Assembly (NCBI GenBank): GCA_964353405.1
Contig: CAYGWJ010000140.1
Span: forward strand, 1-9,076
Direction of reading: 5' to 3'
Origin: JBGLNJ01 sp964353405
GTDB taxonomy: Bacteria > Chloroflexota > Anaerolineae > Fen-1058
Length of the DNA: 9,076 bases
A program made the position numbers and the translations under genes. Below, one piece after another: positions 1 through 6,287 of the stretch. The notes under the pieces were generated by a model. It did not search any database, was not told the DNA's origin, and was given only the letters and a program-made list of their open reading frames with translations. How positions within the stretch are numbered: the stretch's first letter is position 1; every line of letters begins with the position of its first letter.

Positions 1-1257
1 AAGTTTCTCACCGGCGGTTTTGCCTGCTTCGCGCACCTTGGCGGAGAGATCATCGTCGTCGCTGAAAATCCCTGCCGCGACGTTTTCGCCCAACGCGATC
101 ACACACGCGCCGGTCAAAGTCGCCAAATCAATCACGGCGGCCGGCTTGTAGCGGTCGGCATAGCACAGCGCATCGGCCAGGATCAGACGGCCTTCGGCGT
201 CGGTACTGATGACCTCGATCGTCTTGCCGTTCATCGCCTTGAGCACGTCGCCAGGCTTGTAGGCGTGGCCCGAGGGCAAGTTCTCGCACGCGGGCGCGAG
301 CGCCACCACGTGCAGCGGCAGATCGAGCTGCGCCACGGCCTGCATCGCGCCGATGACGGCTGCCGCCCCGGCCATGTCGCCCTTCATCGCGCCCATGCCC
401 TCGCCCGGCTTGAGGCTGATGCCGCCGCTGTCGAACGTGATACCCTTGCCGATAAAGATCACCGGCTGGCCCGCGTCCGGCTTGTGTTCGAGGATAATGA
501 ATTGCGGCGTCTCGTCGCTGCCTTGGGTCACACCCATCATTGCGCCCATGCCCAGCTCGGCGATTTGCTCGAGGTTGAACACCTCGCATTTCAATCCATT
601 CTTCGCCGCCATGTCTTGAGCGGCATGAGCCAGAACGTGCGGCGTCATGTGGTTCGAAGGCTGGTTGACCAGGTCGCGCGTGAAATTGGTCGCGTCGGCC
701 AGGATGCGCCCAACGCGCGCGCCTTCTTTCACGGCCGGCAACCTGGCCACGTCGAACTCGACCAGCGTCACCGATTCAATCGCGCCGTTTTCGGCCGGCG
801 TGCTCTTGTGGACGCGAAATTCATACAGGGCCAAGACGATCCCTTCGACGGTGGCCTGCGCCGCCGCCTTTGGATCCAGTCCGCCGCCGCCTGAGCCTAT
901 CGCAATGGTGGCGATAGACTTGCACTCAAGCTCGCGCGCCTTTTTGGCCGCAGTGCCAGCCGCCTGCCGCACCTTGTCCAGCGTCAAGTCTTGCGCTTTG
1001 CCAATGCCGACGACGATCACTCGTTGAGCCGGAAGCGCGCCGCGCGGATAGAGCACGGCGGTTTTGTTCAGTTTTCCCTTCAAGTCACCGCCGACGAGCA
1101 GCGACTTGATCGCACCGCCGAGCGCCGCGTCCACTGCGCCCACCGCGCCTGTGATCGGCTTGTCCTCCGAGACATCCCAATCCAACAGGCTGACGATGAT
1201 CGCATCTGCCTTGACCTCCGTGATCTTCTCATCACTCGTTACCTGGATATCCACCAT
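1..1257 (-). CDS. pepA: Leucyl aminopeptidase PepA (M17), C-terminus cut by window edge
   Basis: Cytosolic two-metal aminopeptidase of family M17, normally a hexamer, removing N-terminal residues from peptides. The 419 visible residues hold the N-terminal domain (about 1-165) and most of the catalytic domain. Metal ligands are K271, D276 (GKGITFDSGG), D294 (KGDMAG), D353 and E355. The catalytic pair is K283 and R357. Each is exactly one residue beyond E. coli PepA numbering. The family signature NTDAEGRL reads STDAEGRL (351-358), a substitution at its first position. About 60-80 residues are missing beyond base 1. The Shine-Dalgarno GGAGG (1260-1264) is only 2 nt from the ATG at 1257 but 5 nt from an in-frame GTG at 1254, so the true start may be GTG. 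It lies 42 nt downstream of the glycosylase gene and is probably last or near last in that operon. Identity is secure; the link to DNA repair is positional only. Confidence 0.95.
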   Translation of the reverse strand, partial: MVDIQVTSDEKITEVKADAIIVSLLDWDVSEDKPITGAVGAVDAALGGAIKSLLVGGDLKGKLNKTAVLYPRGALPAQRVIVVGIGKAQDLTLDKVRQAAGTAAKKARELECKSIATIAIGSGGGGLDPKAAAQATVEGIVLALYEFRVHKSTPAENGAIESVTLVEFDVARLPAVKEGARVGRILADATNFTRDLVNQPSNHMTPHVLAHAAQDMAAKNGLKCEVFNLEQIAELGMGAMMGVTQGSDETPQFIILEHKPDAGQPVIFIGKGITFDSGGISLKPGEGMGAMKGDMAGAAAVIGAMQAVAQLDLPLHVVALAPACENLPSGHAYKPGDVLKAMNGKTIEVISTDAEGRLILADALCYADRYKPAAVIDLATLTGACVIALGENVAAGIFSDDDDLSAKVREAGKTAGEKL

Positions 1258-1267
1258 GACCTCCAAA

Positions 1268-1294
1268 GGACACGCATGGGCCAACCTCGCGTCC
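1268..1294 (-). other. Small hairpin in the glycosylase-pepA gap
   Basis: On the minus strand GGACGCG pairs with CGTGTCC (7 bp including one G-T wobble) around a 13-nt loop, in the 42-nt gap just upstream of the pepA ribosome-binding site. It is followed by only three T residues, so it does not look like an intrinsic terminator. It could affect mRNA stability or pepA translation, or be chance. Confidence 0.3.
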
Positions 1295-1299
1295 TGATT

Positions 1300-1905
1300 T
1301 TACAGATTTAACTCGCGCTTGACCTGTTCGAGCGTTCGCAGAGCCTTGCGGACTCGAGCCTGATTCTCCGGCACGTTCAGCCACAGGCTCGCGCCGGACG
1401 GGTGTGGCAGCGGAACGTGGCGCACGCCACGTCGCTCAACCATGTGACCAACGATATCAAGTCTATTTTCCCCTAAAAAGGTCTGAATGGCAAGTCCGCC
1501 CACCAGCACAATGACCTCGGGGTGAATTAAAGCCAACTCGCGGTCGAGAAAGGGATGGCACAATTCTTGCTCAACGGATGACGGACGCCGGTCGCCTTTG
1601 GCCGCTTTGCCTGGATAGCATTTGGTGATGGCGGTGATATAGCAGCGCGCTCGGAAATCCTCTTCCTCCCAACCGGCCTCAGATAGCCACTTGAACAACC
1701 TTTGCCCCGCCGGGCCGCTGAACGGGCGACCATGACTGCTCCGCTCACTCGGCGGCGCTTGACCGATCACCATCAACCGGGCCTCGGCCGGCCCGGACAC
1801 CACCAGGTGCGGCGCCGATTCGACCGTATAGCCCGCCTCGGCGCACCTGCGACACTCGGCAATCTCACGATGCAATGCCACAAGGTCGTCACTTGCCTTT
1901 TGCAT
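1300..1905 (-). CDS. Uracil-DNA glycosylase superfamily protein, Fe-S (family 4-like)
   Basis: Predicted to excise uracil from DNA, the first step of base-excision repair. The 201-residue protein has the superfamily motifs in order: IGQAPP at 47-52 (motif A), GRPFSGPAG at 59-67, TKCYPGK at 94-100, and HPSGAS at 168-173 (motif C, with the catalytic-loop His168). Cysteines 18, 21, 96 and 116 match the CxxC...C...C layout that holds a 4Fe-4S cluster in family 4 enzymes; Cys88 is extra. Length is normal for family 4. Motif A has Gln49 where classical family 4 enzymes have Glu, so the exact subfamily and activity are uncertain. The ATG lies inside a heptamer repeat array and overlaps the upstream gene by 17 nt, in the +1 frame relative to it. 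The nearest GAGG is 11 nt upstream, rather far, so translational coupling to the upstream gene is likely. Stop is TAA. Confidence 0.85.
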   Translation of the reverse strand: MQKASDDLVALHREIAECRRCAEAGYTVESAPHLVVSGPAEARLMVIGQAPPSERSSHGRPFSGPAGQRLFKWLSEAGWEEEDFRARCYITAITKCYPGKAAKGDRRPSSVEQELCHPFLDRELALIHPEVIVLVGGLAIQTFLGENRLDIVGHMVERRGVRHVPLPHPSGASLWLNVPENQARVRKALRTLEQVKRELNL

Positions 1906-2797
1906 CTTGCTTCTTGCCTCTTGCTTCTTGCCTCCTGCCCCTGTGAGATTTGGTCTTTGAGATTTGGCGGTATACTTTTTGCATCAGCACCGCATCCACC
2001 TGCTGATCCGGGCTTTCGACCATCACACGTCCCCCCGCGCCCAGGTCAATCAACGCCCGGAGCAAATCGCGGTACTTGATGTCGGCTTCCTTGAGCATCA
2101 GGTGATTGCGCTCGCCTTTGGCGCCATACTCGATGCCCGACATGTGAATATGCAGATGCTGGATGCCGCGCTGACCCAGTCCCGCCGCCACCAGCTTGAG
2201 CGACTCGAGGAACTCGGCATACGAGTTGAACGAGCCGTCACCCCGGCGCGCGTGAAGGTGGGCAAAGTCAATGCACGGCAAGACGCCCTCCACATCACGC
2301 GAAAGCTCAATTGTCTCTTCGAGCGTGCCGAACAGGGCCGACTTGCCCATCGTCTCCGGGCGCAGCGTGACGGTGTTGCCTTCGGCGCGCAGCTCGGCCA
2401 TGACGCCGGCCAGTCGCTCGCGCGCGACCTGGTACACCTTTTCGGGCGGCTGACCAAAGTACGTGCCGGGATGAAAGATGATGTCGGTGGCCCCGGCCTT
2501 GAACCCGGCGCGGGCGGCCTTTGTCAAGCGTTCGCGGCTGGCGGGCCACTGCTTGCCGTCGGCATTGAGGTTGATGAAATACGGCGCATGAACCGAAAGC
2601 GCCACGCCGTGCTCTTCCGATGCAGCTTTGATGATGGCGCACGTCTTGTCCGTGGCGACGACGGACTGCACCCAGGCCAGCTCCAGCGCGCCCAGCTTTA
2701 ATTCCTTGATGCGCGCAATCGCGCCGGAGCTGCCGCCGGGCCTGGGCGGAGTGCTGCTCGGCGCGCCGACTGTGCCAAAGATCAATTCGTTCGACAT
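1889..2797 (-). CDS. Endonuclease IV-like AP endonuclease family 2 protein
   Basis: TIM-barrel protein of the AP endonuclease family 2 (Nfo-like), 302 residues, predicted to cut DNA at abasic sites with a metal cluster. Candidate metal ligands fall near E. coli endonuclease IV numbering: H70 (SVHAP), H109 (FHPGTYFG), E148 (RPETMGK), D177 and H180 (CIDFAHLHAR), H216 or H218 (HLHIHMSGIEYG), and E261 (VMVESPD). The usual DRH segment is replaced by GERNH (228-232), a form resembling archaeal-type homologues, so the third metal site differs. Core homology ends near residue 277; the remaining 25 residues come from the heptamer array. The ATG at 2797 has GAGGA at 2802-2806, 4 nt away, and a proper TIM-barrel beginning; further upstream the frame is not protein-like. 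It is 40 nt after the Uma2 gene and overlaps the glycosylase by 17 nt. The family also holds sugar isomerases, but the His/Glu/Asp pattern and the glycosylase neighbour favour DNA repair. Confidence 0.83.
   Translation of the reverse strand: MSNELIFGTVGAPSSTPPRPGGSSGAIARIKELKLGALELAWVQSVVATDKTCAIIKAASEEHGVALSVHAPYFINLNADGKQWPASRERLTKAARAGFKAGATDIIFHPGTYFGQPPEKVYQVARERLAGVMAELRAEGNTVTLRPETMGKSALFGTLEETIELSRDVEGVLPCIDFAHLHARRGDGSFNSYAEFLESLKLVAAGLGQRGIQHLHIHMSGIEYGAKGERNHLMLKEADIKYRDLLRALIDLGAGGRVMVESPDQQVDAVLMQKVYRQISKTKSHRGRRQEARGKKQDAKGK
1890..1966 (-). repeat. Heptamer tandem array 1, 11 units, across two overlapping repair genes
   Basis: Read on the minus strand from 1966 down, the sequence divides into 7-mers: CAAATCT, CAAAGAC, CAAATCT, CACAGGG, GCAGGAG, GCAAGAA, GCAAGAG, GCAAGAA, GCAAGAT, GCAAAAG, GCAAGTG. 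The best-conserved core is GCAAGAN. The array encodes residues 278-302 of the endonuclease IV-like protein, a Lys/Arg/Gln/Glu-rich tail, and contains the ATG of the glycosylase (1905-1903). I find no stop codon in any of the three frames on this strand within the array. The layout resembles the short tandemly repeated heptamers (STRR) known from cyanobacteria, and similar basic tails seem common in Chloroflexota proteins, the latter from memory only. Confidence 0.85.
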
Positions 2798-2837
2798 GGC
2801 GTCCTCGTTAAAAGTCCGACAACACGCTTTGCGCGCA

Positions 2838-3407
2838 TCAATCAAAAATCTCGCCGACGCGGCAGGCAAAGCCTGGCAGCACACCACCGCCGTCGAGCGT
2901 CTCGTCGGCGCGGAGAGTGTGCGCGTCGGCCCACGAGCGATGCACGGTGACCGTCTGCCGCTTGGGATCAATCACCCACACCATCCGCACGCCGAAATCA
3001 AAATACTCGGCGAGTTTATCGTTGAGGTCGCGCGCGCGGTCGTGCGGCGAAAGAATTTCGACAGCTAAATCGGGCGGAAACTCGGCATAGTCGTCCGGGT
3101 CTTGACCACCGGGCAGTCGAGTCAAGGCAACAAAGGAGGCATCCGGTGAACGTACGTCACCGCTTGGCAACTTGTAGCCTGCGCTGGAACCGTAGACATG
3201 CCCCAGCGACTGGGTTTGCAAGAAGCGTTCCAATGCCGTGATCAGCTTCACACCAATCCGCTCGTGACGCAAACCAGTTGGTGTCATCTGGACCTCCCCG
3301 TTGACCAACTCGGCCTTGTAGCCATCGTGCTGCAGGCGCTTGAATTCGTCCAGCGTCACCTTGGTCCGGCGCGGTGGCGCTTGAGCCGGCATCACTCTAG
3401 TTGCCAT
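2838..3407 (-). CDS. Uma2 family PD-(D/E)XK endonuclease (DUF820)
   Basis: A 189-residue protein of the Uma2/DUF820 family, a restriction-endonuclease-like fold abundant in Cyanobacteria and Chloroflexota, with no settled biological role. Visible family features are ELVNGEV (33-39), SPDASFVAL (88-96), PPDLAVEILSP (111-121) and LNDKLAEYFDFGVRMVWVID (128-147). The likely catalytic residues are D89, D113, E117 and K131, all present, so the nuclease site looks intact. Length is typical. The start at 3407 is fixed by AGGAGG 6 nt upstream; an in-frame ATG 30 nt earlier lacks a ribosome-binding site. It is the first gene of the minus-strand group, ahead of two repair genes. No partner methylase or antitoxin gene is visible. 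Many copies per genome are usual, so being beside repair genes may be chance. Confidence 0.87.
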   Translation of the reverse strand: MATRVMPAQAPPRRTKVTLDEFKRLQHDGYKAELVNGEVQMTPTGLRHERIGVKLITALERFLQTQSLGHVYGSSAGYKLPSGDVRSPDASFVALTRLPGGQDPDDYAEFPPDLAVEILSPHDRARDLNDKLAEYFDFGVRMVWVIDPKRQTVTVHRSWADAHTLRADETLDGGGVLPGFACRVGEIFD

Positions 3408-3413
3408 TGTGCA

Positions 3414-3419
3414 CCTCCT
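3414..3419 (-). promoter_or_regulatory. Strong Shine-Dalgarno for the Uma2 gene
   Basis: AGGAGG on the minus strand, 6 nt before the ATG at 3407. It is the best ribosome-binding site in the window and decides this start over the upstream in-frame ATG at 3437. Confidence 0.85.
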
Positions 3420-3450
3420 ATAAAACATGGGCAGCACATCATTGACGCCT

Positions 3451-3459
3451 ATTCTAACA
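3451..3459 (-). promoter_or_regulatory. Extended -10 promoter for the minus-strand operon
   Basis: The minus strand reads TGTTAGAAT, which fits the extended -10 pattern TGnTAnAAT (TAGAAT at 3451-3456, TG at 3458-3459). No good -35 is seen at the usual spacing, as is common for extended -10 promoters. Transcription would start near 3444, giving a leader of about 37 nt before the Uma2 start codon. Pattern match only. Confidence 0.5.
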
Positions 3460-3524
3460 CGAACTCACCCGGCAAGCGAACCTGGCGACGACGTCTCGCA
3501 GTTTCAGAAGATGACAAACCAGGG

Positions 3525-3530
3525 TATAAT
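3525..3530 (+). promoter_or_regulatory. -10 box (TATAAT) for the adenylate cyclase gene
   Basis: A perfect TATAAT in the 150-nt region between the divergent genes. The hexamer 17 nt upstream (TTTCAG, 3502-3507) is a poor -35, so an activator or another sigma factor may be involved. A start near 3537 would give a leader of about 20 nt with GGAGAG at 3543-3548 before the ATG at 3558. Confidence 0.5.
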
Positions 3531-3557
3531 CATGCCGACTGTGGAGAGCCGAGCGCC

Positions 3558-5516
3558 ATGCCGATCATACTCATTATTGATGACGACCAGGACATTCGAA
3601 AAGCAACCCGCACGGTGTTGAGCCGGGAAGGATACACCGTGCTGGATGAGAGCAGTGCCAATGGCGGCATCGCTGCCGCGCGCCGCCAGACACCCGATTT
3701 GATCTTGATGGATGTCAATCTGCCCACCATGGATGGATGGACGGCGACGCGCGTGATCAAATCCGACCCGGCCTTGGCCCACATTCCGATTGTCGCCTGG
3801 ACCTCGACGCAGATCCCGGGCGGCGAAGCGGGCGCCCGCGCGGCTGGCTATGATGGCTACCTCCCCAAGCCGTTAGACGTGGACTCGCTTGTCAGACAAA
3901 TAAAAGCCTGGCTCAACAGGCCGTCGGACGAGGGCCTATTCACACCGAACGCACCGGGCCAGTCACACCTCCAACGTCTACAAGATCACCTTCGCCACCG
4001 GCAGGCTGACCTGGAAGCGCTGTACCGCGCCAGCCAGGTCTTGAGCGCCAGTCTCGATCCATCTGTGGTCTTGAGGACCGTTCTGGAACAAGCCGTGACT
4101 TCTGTCGGCGCAACCGGCGGGGGGCTGTACCTGCTCGACGCCCGCCGCCAGCCCACCGATCAAATGCACATGGGCGACTTTGCCCACGATCTGCCCAAGG
4201 AAGAGCTCAAGGCCATACTTGAACGCGGCGCAGCCAGTTGGGCCATCGGCCGCCTCGGACCGGCCCTCATTGACGACACGTTCAACGATCGACGCTGGGT
4301 AAAAACTGAAGGCGAGCGTGTCCGCTCAGCCTTGATCGTCCCTCTGGTAGGGCGCGATGGGTTGCTGGGCGTGTTGCTGCTCAATCACGACCAGGTGGGC
4401 CACTTTACCCAGGAGCACCTCGCGCTGCTGACATCCTTGACGGCCCAGGCCGCCATCGCGCTGGACAATGCGCGGCTCTATGACCAGGCTCGCAGCGAAC
4501 GCCAGAAACTGCTCGCCATCCTGGACAGCTCCGCCGATGCCGTGATCGTGACGGATACGGAAGGCAACATCACGATGGTCAATGTCGTGGCCGGGCGATT
4601 ACTGGATCTCCGCCCCGACGCGGTCGGGAGGTCCGTGCAAGCCGTCCTGGCTGGAAGCCCGCTGGCCGCTTTGTTTGAGCTGGTCGCATCGCGCGGCGAG
4701 CCGGTTGGGCGAGAGTTGGAGATCCAAGGCATCGCTCATTATGCCAGTGTCCGCCCGGTGCCGGGCATCGGCTCTGTCGCCCTGCTACAAGACATCCATC
4801 TGCTCCGGGACATGGAAAAGATGGATCGCGAAGAGGAGCGGCGGGAGACCGAACGCATCCGACGCGAGTTTGCGCGGCACATGTCGCCGCAGGTGGTGCG
4901 CCTGCTCTTGAAGCGCGGCGAGTCGCTGGCTCCGCGCAAGTGCAAGGCCGCTGTGCTGTTCACCGACCTGCGCAATTACACCAACTTGACCGACCGCATC
5001 GGCGTGGAAGCGATGATGGAGTATGTGCTCAAGCGCTACATCGCCGTGGCGACAGACGAGGTGTACGCCCACGACGGCACGATTGACAAATTGATGGGCG
5101 ACGGCATCCTGGCTGTGTTTGGTGTGCCGTTCCCCCAGGCCGATGCGCCGCACCGCGCGCTGAGCACCGCCGTGCTCATCGCGCGCGCGCTGGCTACGTT
5201 GCGCGAGGGCTGGCTGCGCGACCTGGACCAAGATATCACCGTGGGCATGGGCCTGGCGTGGGGCGATGTCATCGCCGGCAATATCGGCTCGACCCAGCGC
5301 GTGGACTATACCGTCATTGGCGACCCGGTCAACATGGCATCGCGGCTGGAAAGTATGGCGGCCGCCGGCGAGATATTGCTATCCCAGGCGCTGGCCGAAG
5401 CGGTGGGAGGCGATGGCCCCGAATGGCGTCTGGAAGCCTTGCCGCCTGTGTTGATTAGGGGCAAACAGTCGCCCCAAGTCATTTATCGCGCTGTGCCCAC
5501 CTGGCCAGAGACTTGA
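3558..5516 (+). CDS. Response-regulator adenylate cyclase, REC-GAF-PAS-class III cyclase
   Basis: A 652-residue soluble signalling enzyme predicted to make cAMP from ATP. The receiver domain (1-120) has acidic residues D8-D10, phospho-acceptor D52 (LILMDVNLP), T82 and K104, so a histidine kinase probably controls it. A GAF domain (about 158-304) and a PAS domain (about 317-412) follow, then a charged helix (415-440) typical of linkers that pass signals to cyclases. The cyclase domain (about 459-645) has metal-binding D470 (FTDLRNYT) and D515 (KLMGDG), transition-state residues N592 and R596 (VNMASRLE), and the specificity pair K511 and T585 (DYTVIGD). Lys with Thr is the class IIIb adenylate cyclase pattern, a group known for bicarbonate stimulation. 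No membrane segment is seen. The start at 3558 begins the receiver domain directly (MPIILIIDDD) and has GGAGAG 9 nt upstream; the frame upstream is open but is the antisense of Uma2. No cognate kinase is in the window. Confidence 0.93.
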   Translation: MPIILIIDDDQDIRKATRTVLSREGYTVLDESSANGGIAAARRQTPDLILMDVNLPTMDGWTATRVIKSDPALAHIPIVAWTSTQIPGGEAGARAAGYDGYLPKPLDVDSLVRQIKAWLNRPSDEGLFTPNAPGQSHLQRLQDHLRHRQADLEALYRASQVLSASLDPSVVLRTVLEQAVTSVGATGGGLYLLDARRQPTDQMHMGDFAHDLPKEELKAILERGAASWAIGRLGPALIDDTFNDRRWVKTEGERVRSALIVPLVGRDGLLGVLLLNHDQVGHFTQEHLALLTSLTAQAAIALDNARLYDQARSERQKLLAILDSSADAVIVTDTEGNITMVNVVAGRLLDLRPDAVGRSVQAVLAGSPLAALFELVASRGEPVGRELEIQGIAHYASVRPVPGIGSVALLQDIHLLRDMEKMDREEERRETERIRREFARHMSPQVVRLLLKRGESLAPRKCKAAVLFTDLRNYTNLTDRIGVEAMMEYVLKRYIAVATDEVYAHDGTIDKLMGDGILAVFGVPFPQADAPHRALSTAVLIARALATLREGWLRDLDQDITVGMGLAWGDVIAGNIGSTQRVDYTVIGDPVNMASRLESMAAAGEILLSQALAEAVGGDGPEWRLEALPPVLIRGKQSPQVIYRAVPTWPET

Positions 5517-5621
5517 CCCCGCTGGCTGCCTGGCGCACAAACCGCACACCCGATGGGCCGCCGCGCACTGTTCATCACCGGGTCCTCGCCCAGGCTGAAA
5601 AATCAATTCAGAGAGAGTCAC

Positions 5622-6287
5622 GTGAAAGCAATCCGGCAATTTGAAGCGGCTTTAACCAAAAAGCAACTCGGGCTGTTGTCCGGCCTGACCAGCCCGTGGA
5701 AGATTCAGCAGTTCCTGGATAGCCTCCCCTACAGCTCCGAAGAAATCTATCGCTCCCCGGCGCGCGTACTGGGCGACCACACAGGGCACTGCTTCGACGG
5801 AGCGCTGTTCGCTGCCGCCGCGCTGCGCAGGCTGGACTATCCGCCGCTCATCGTTTACATGATCGCAGTGCGCGACGACGATCACCTGCTCGCCGTGTAT
5901 CGGCGGAACGGCTACTGGGGCGCGGTGGCCAAATCCAACTGCGTCGGACTGCGGCATCGCGAGCCGATCTACCGCAGTCTGCGCGAGCTGGTCATGTCTT
6001 ACTTTGACGATTACTTTAACACCGAGAGCGTCAAGAGTCTGCGCGGCTACACCGTGCCGATTGATCTTTCGCAATATGACCATCTCAACTGGATGACGAG
6101 CGACGAGCATTTGGAAATCATTGCGGACGGGCTGGACAAGCGGCGCAAATTCAAGCTGTTGACGGAAGACATGATCGCCCACCTGACCCCGGTGGACAAG
6201 CGCTCGTACGACGCGGGCTTTCTCGGTTCAGACTGGGCCGGACTGTACGATCCCAAGAAACACGACGGGGGAGCAGGAACAGCTTGA
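5622..6287 (+). CDS. Transglutaminase-like protein of unknown function
   Basis: A 221-residue soluble protein. C57 in GHCFDGA and H88 in RDDDHLLAVYR, followed by WGAVAKSN (99-106), fit a Cys-His catalytic pair of the transglutaminase / papain-like fold; N106 or a nearby acidic residue might be the third member. Several other stretches look conserved (REPIYRSLRELVMSYF at 113-128). I recognise this as a family of bacterial hypothetical proteins but know no assigned substrate. The start is taken as GTG at 5622, with GAGAGAG 4 nt upstream; an ATG at 5553 in the same frame has no ribosome-binding site. It lies 105 nt after the cyclase gene, in a gap where I see no clear promoter or terminator. Its stop overlaps the start of the next gene (TTGA), so the two are almost certainly co-translated. 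Confidence 0.75.
   Translation: MKAIRQFEAALTKKQLGLLSGLTSPWKIQQFLDSLPYSSEEIYRSPARVLGDHTGHCFDGALFAAAALRRLDYPPLIVYMIAVRDDDHLLAVYRRNGYWGAVAKSNCVGLRHREPIYRSLRELVMSYFDDYFNTESVKSLRGYTVPIDLSQYDHLNWMTSDEHLEIIADGLDKRRKFKLLTEDMIAHLTPVDKRSYDAGFLGSDWAGLYDPKKHDGGAGTA

Noticed and set aside
265..1297. Several plus-strand open frames opposite pepA
   Set aside because: They lack protein-like motifs and lie antisense to a PepA gene with all catalytic residues in order.
1890..1966. Array 1 as a CRISPR
   Set aside because: Units are 7 bp with no spacers; CRISPR repeats are about 23-47 bp separated by unique spacers.
2798..2971. N-terminal extension of the endonuclease IV-like gene
   Set aside because: It would overlap the Uma2 gene, has no family similarity, and GAGGA is correctly placed for the ATG at 2797.
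3198..3557. Upstream extension of the cyclase reading frame
   Set aside because: It is the antisense of the Uma2 gene. The receiver domain begins at 3558, just after a ribosome-binding site and a TATAAT box.
5458..5475. GGGGC/GCCCC hairpin near the cyclase 3' end as a terminator
   Set aside because: It is inside the coding region, only 5 bp long and has no T-tract.
5553..5621. ATG start for the transglutaminase-like gene at 5553
   Set aside because: No ribosome-binding site is present there and the extra residues do not look conserved; GTG at 5622 has GAGAGAG upstream.
5517..5621. Promoter for the transglutaminase/URO-D cluster in the gap after the cyclase
   Set aside because: No convincing -35/-10 pair was found. 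Read-through from the cyclase or a non-canonical promoter remains possible.
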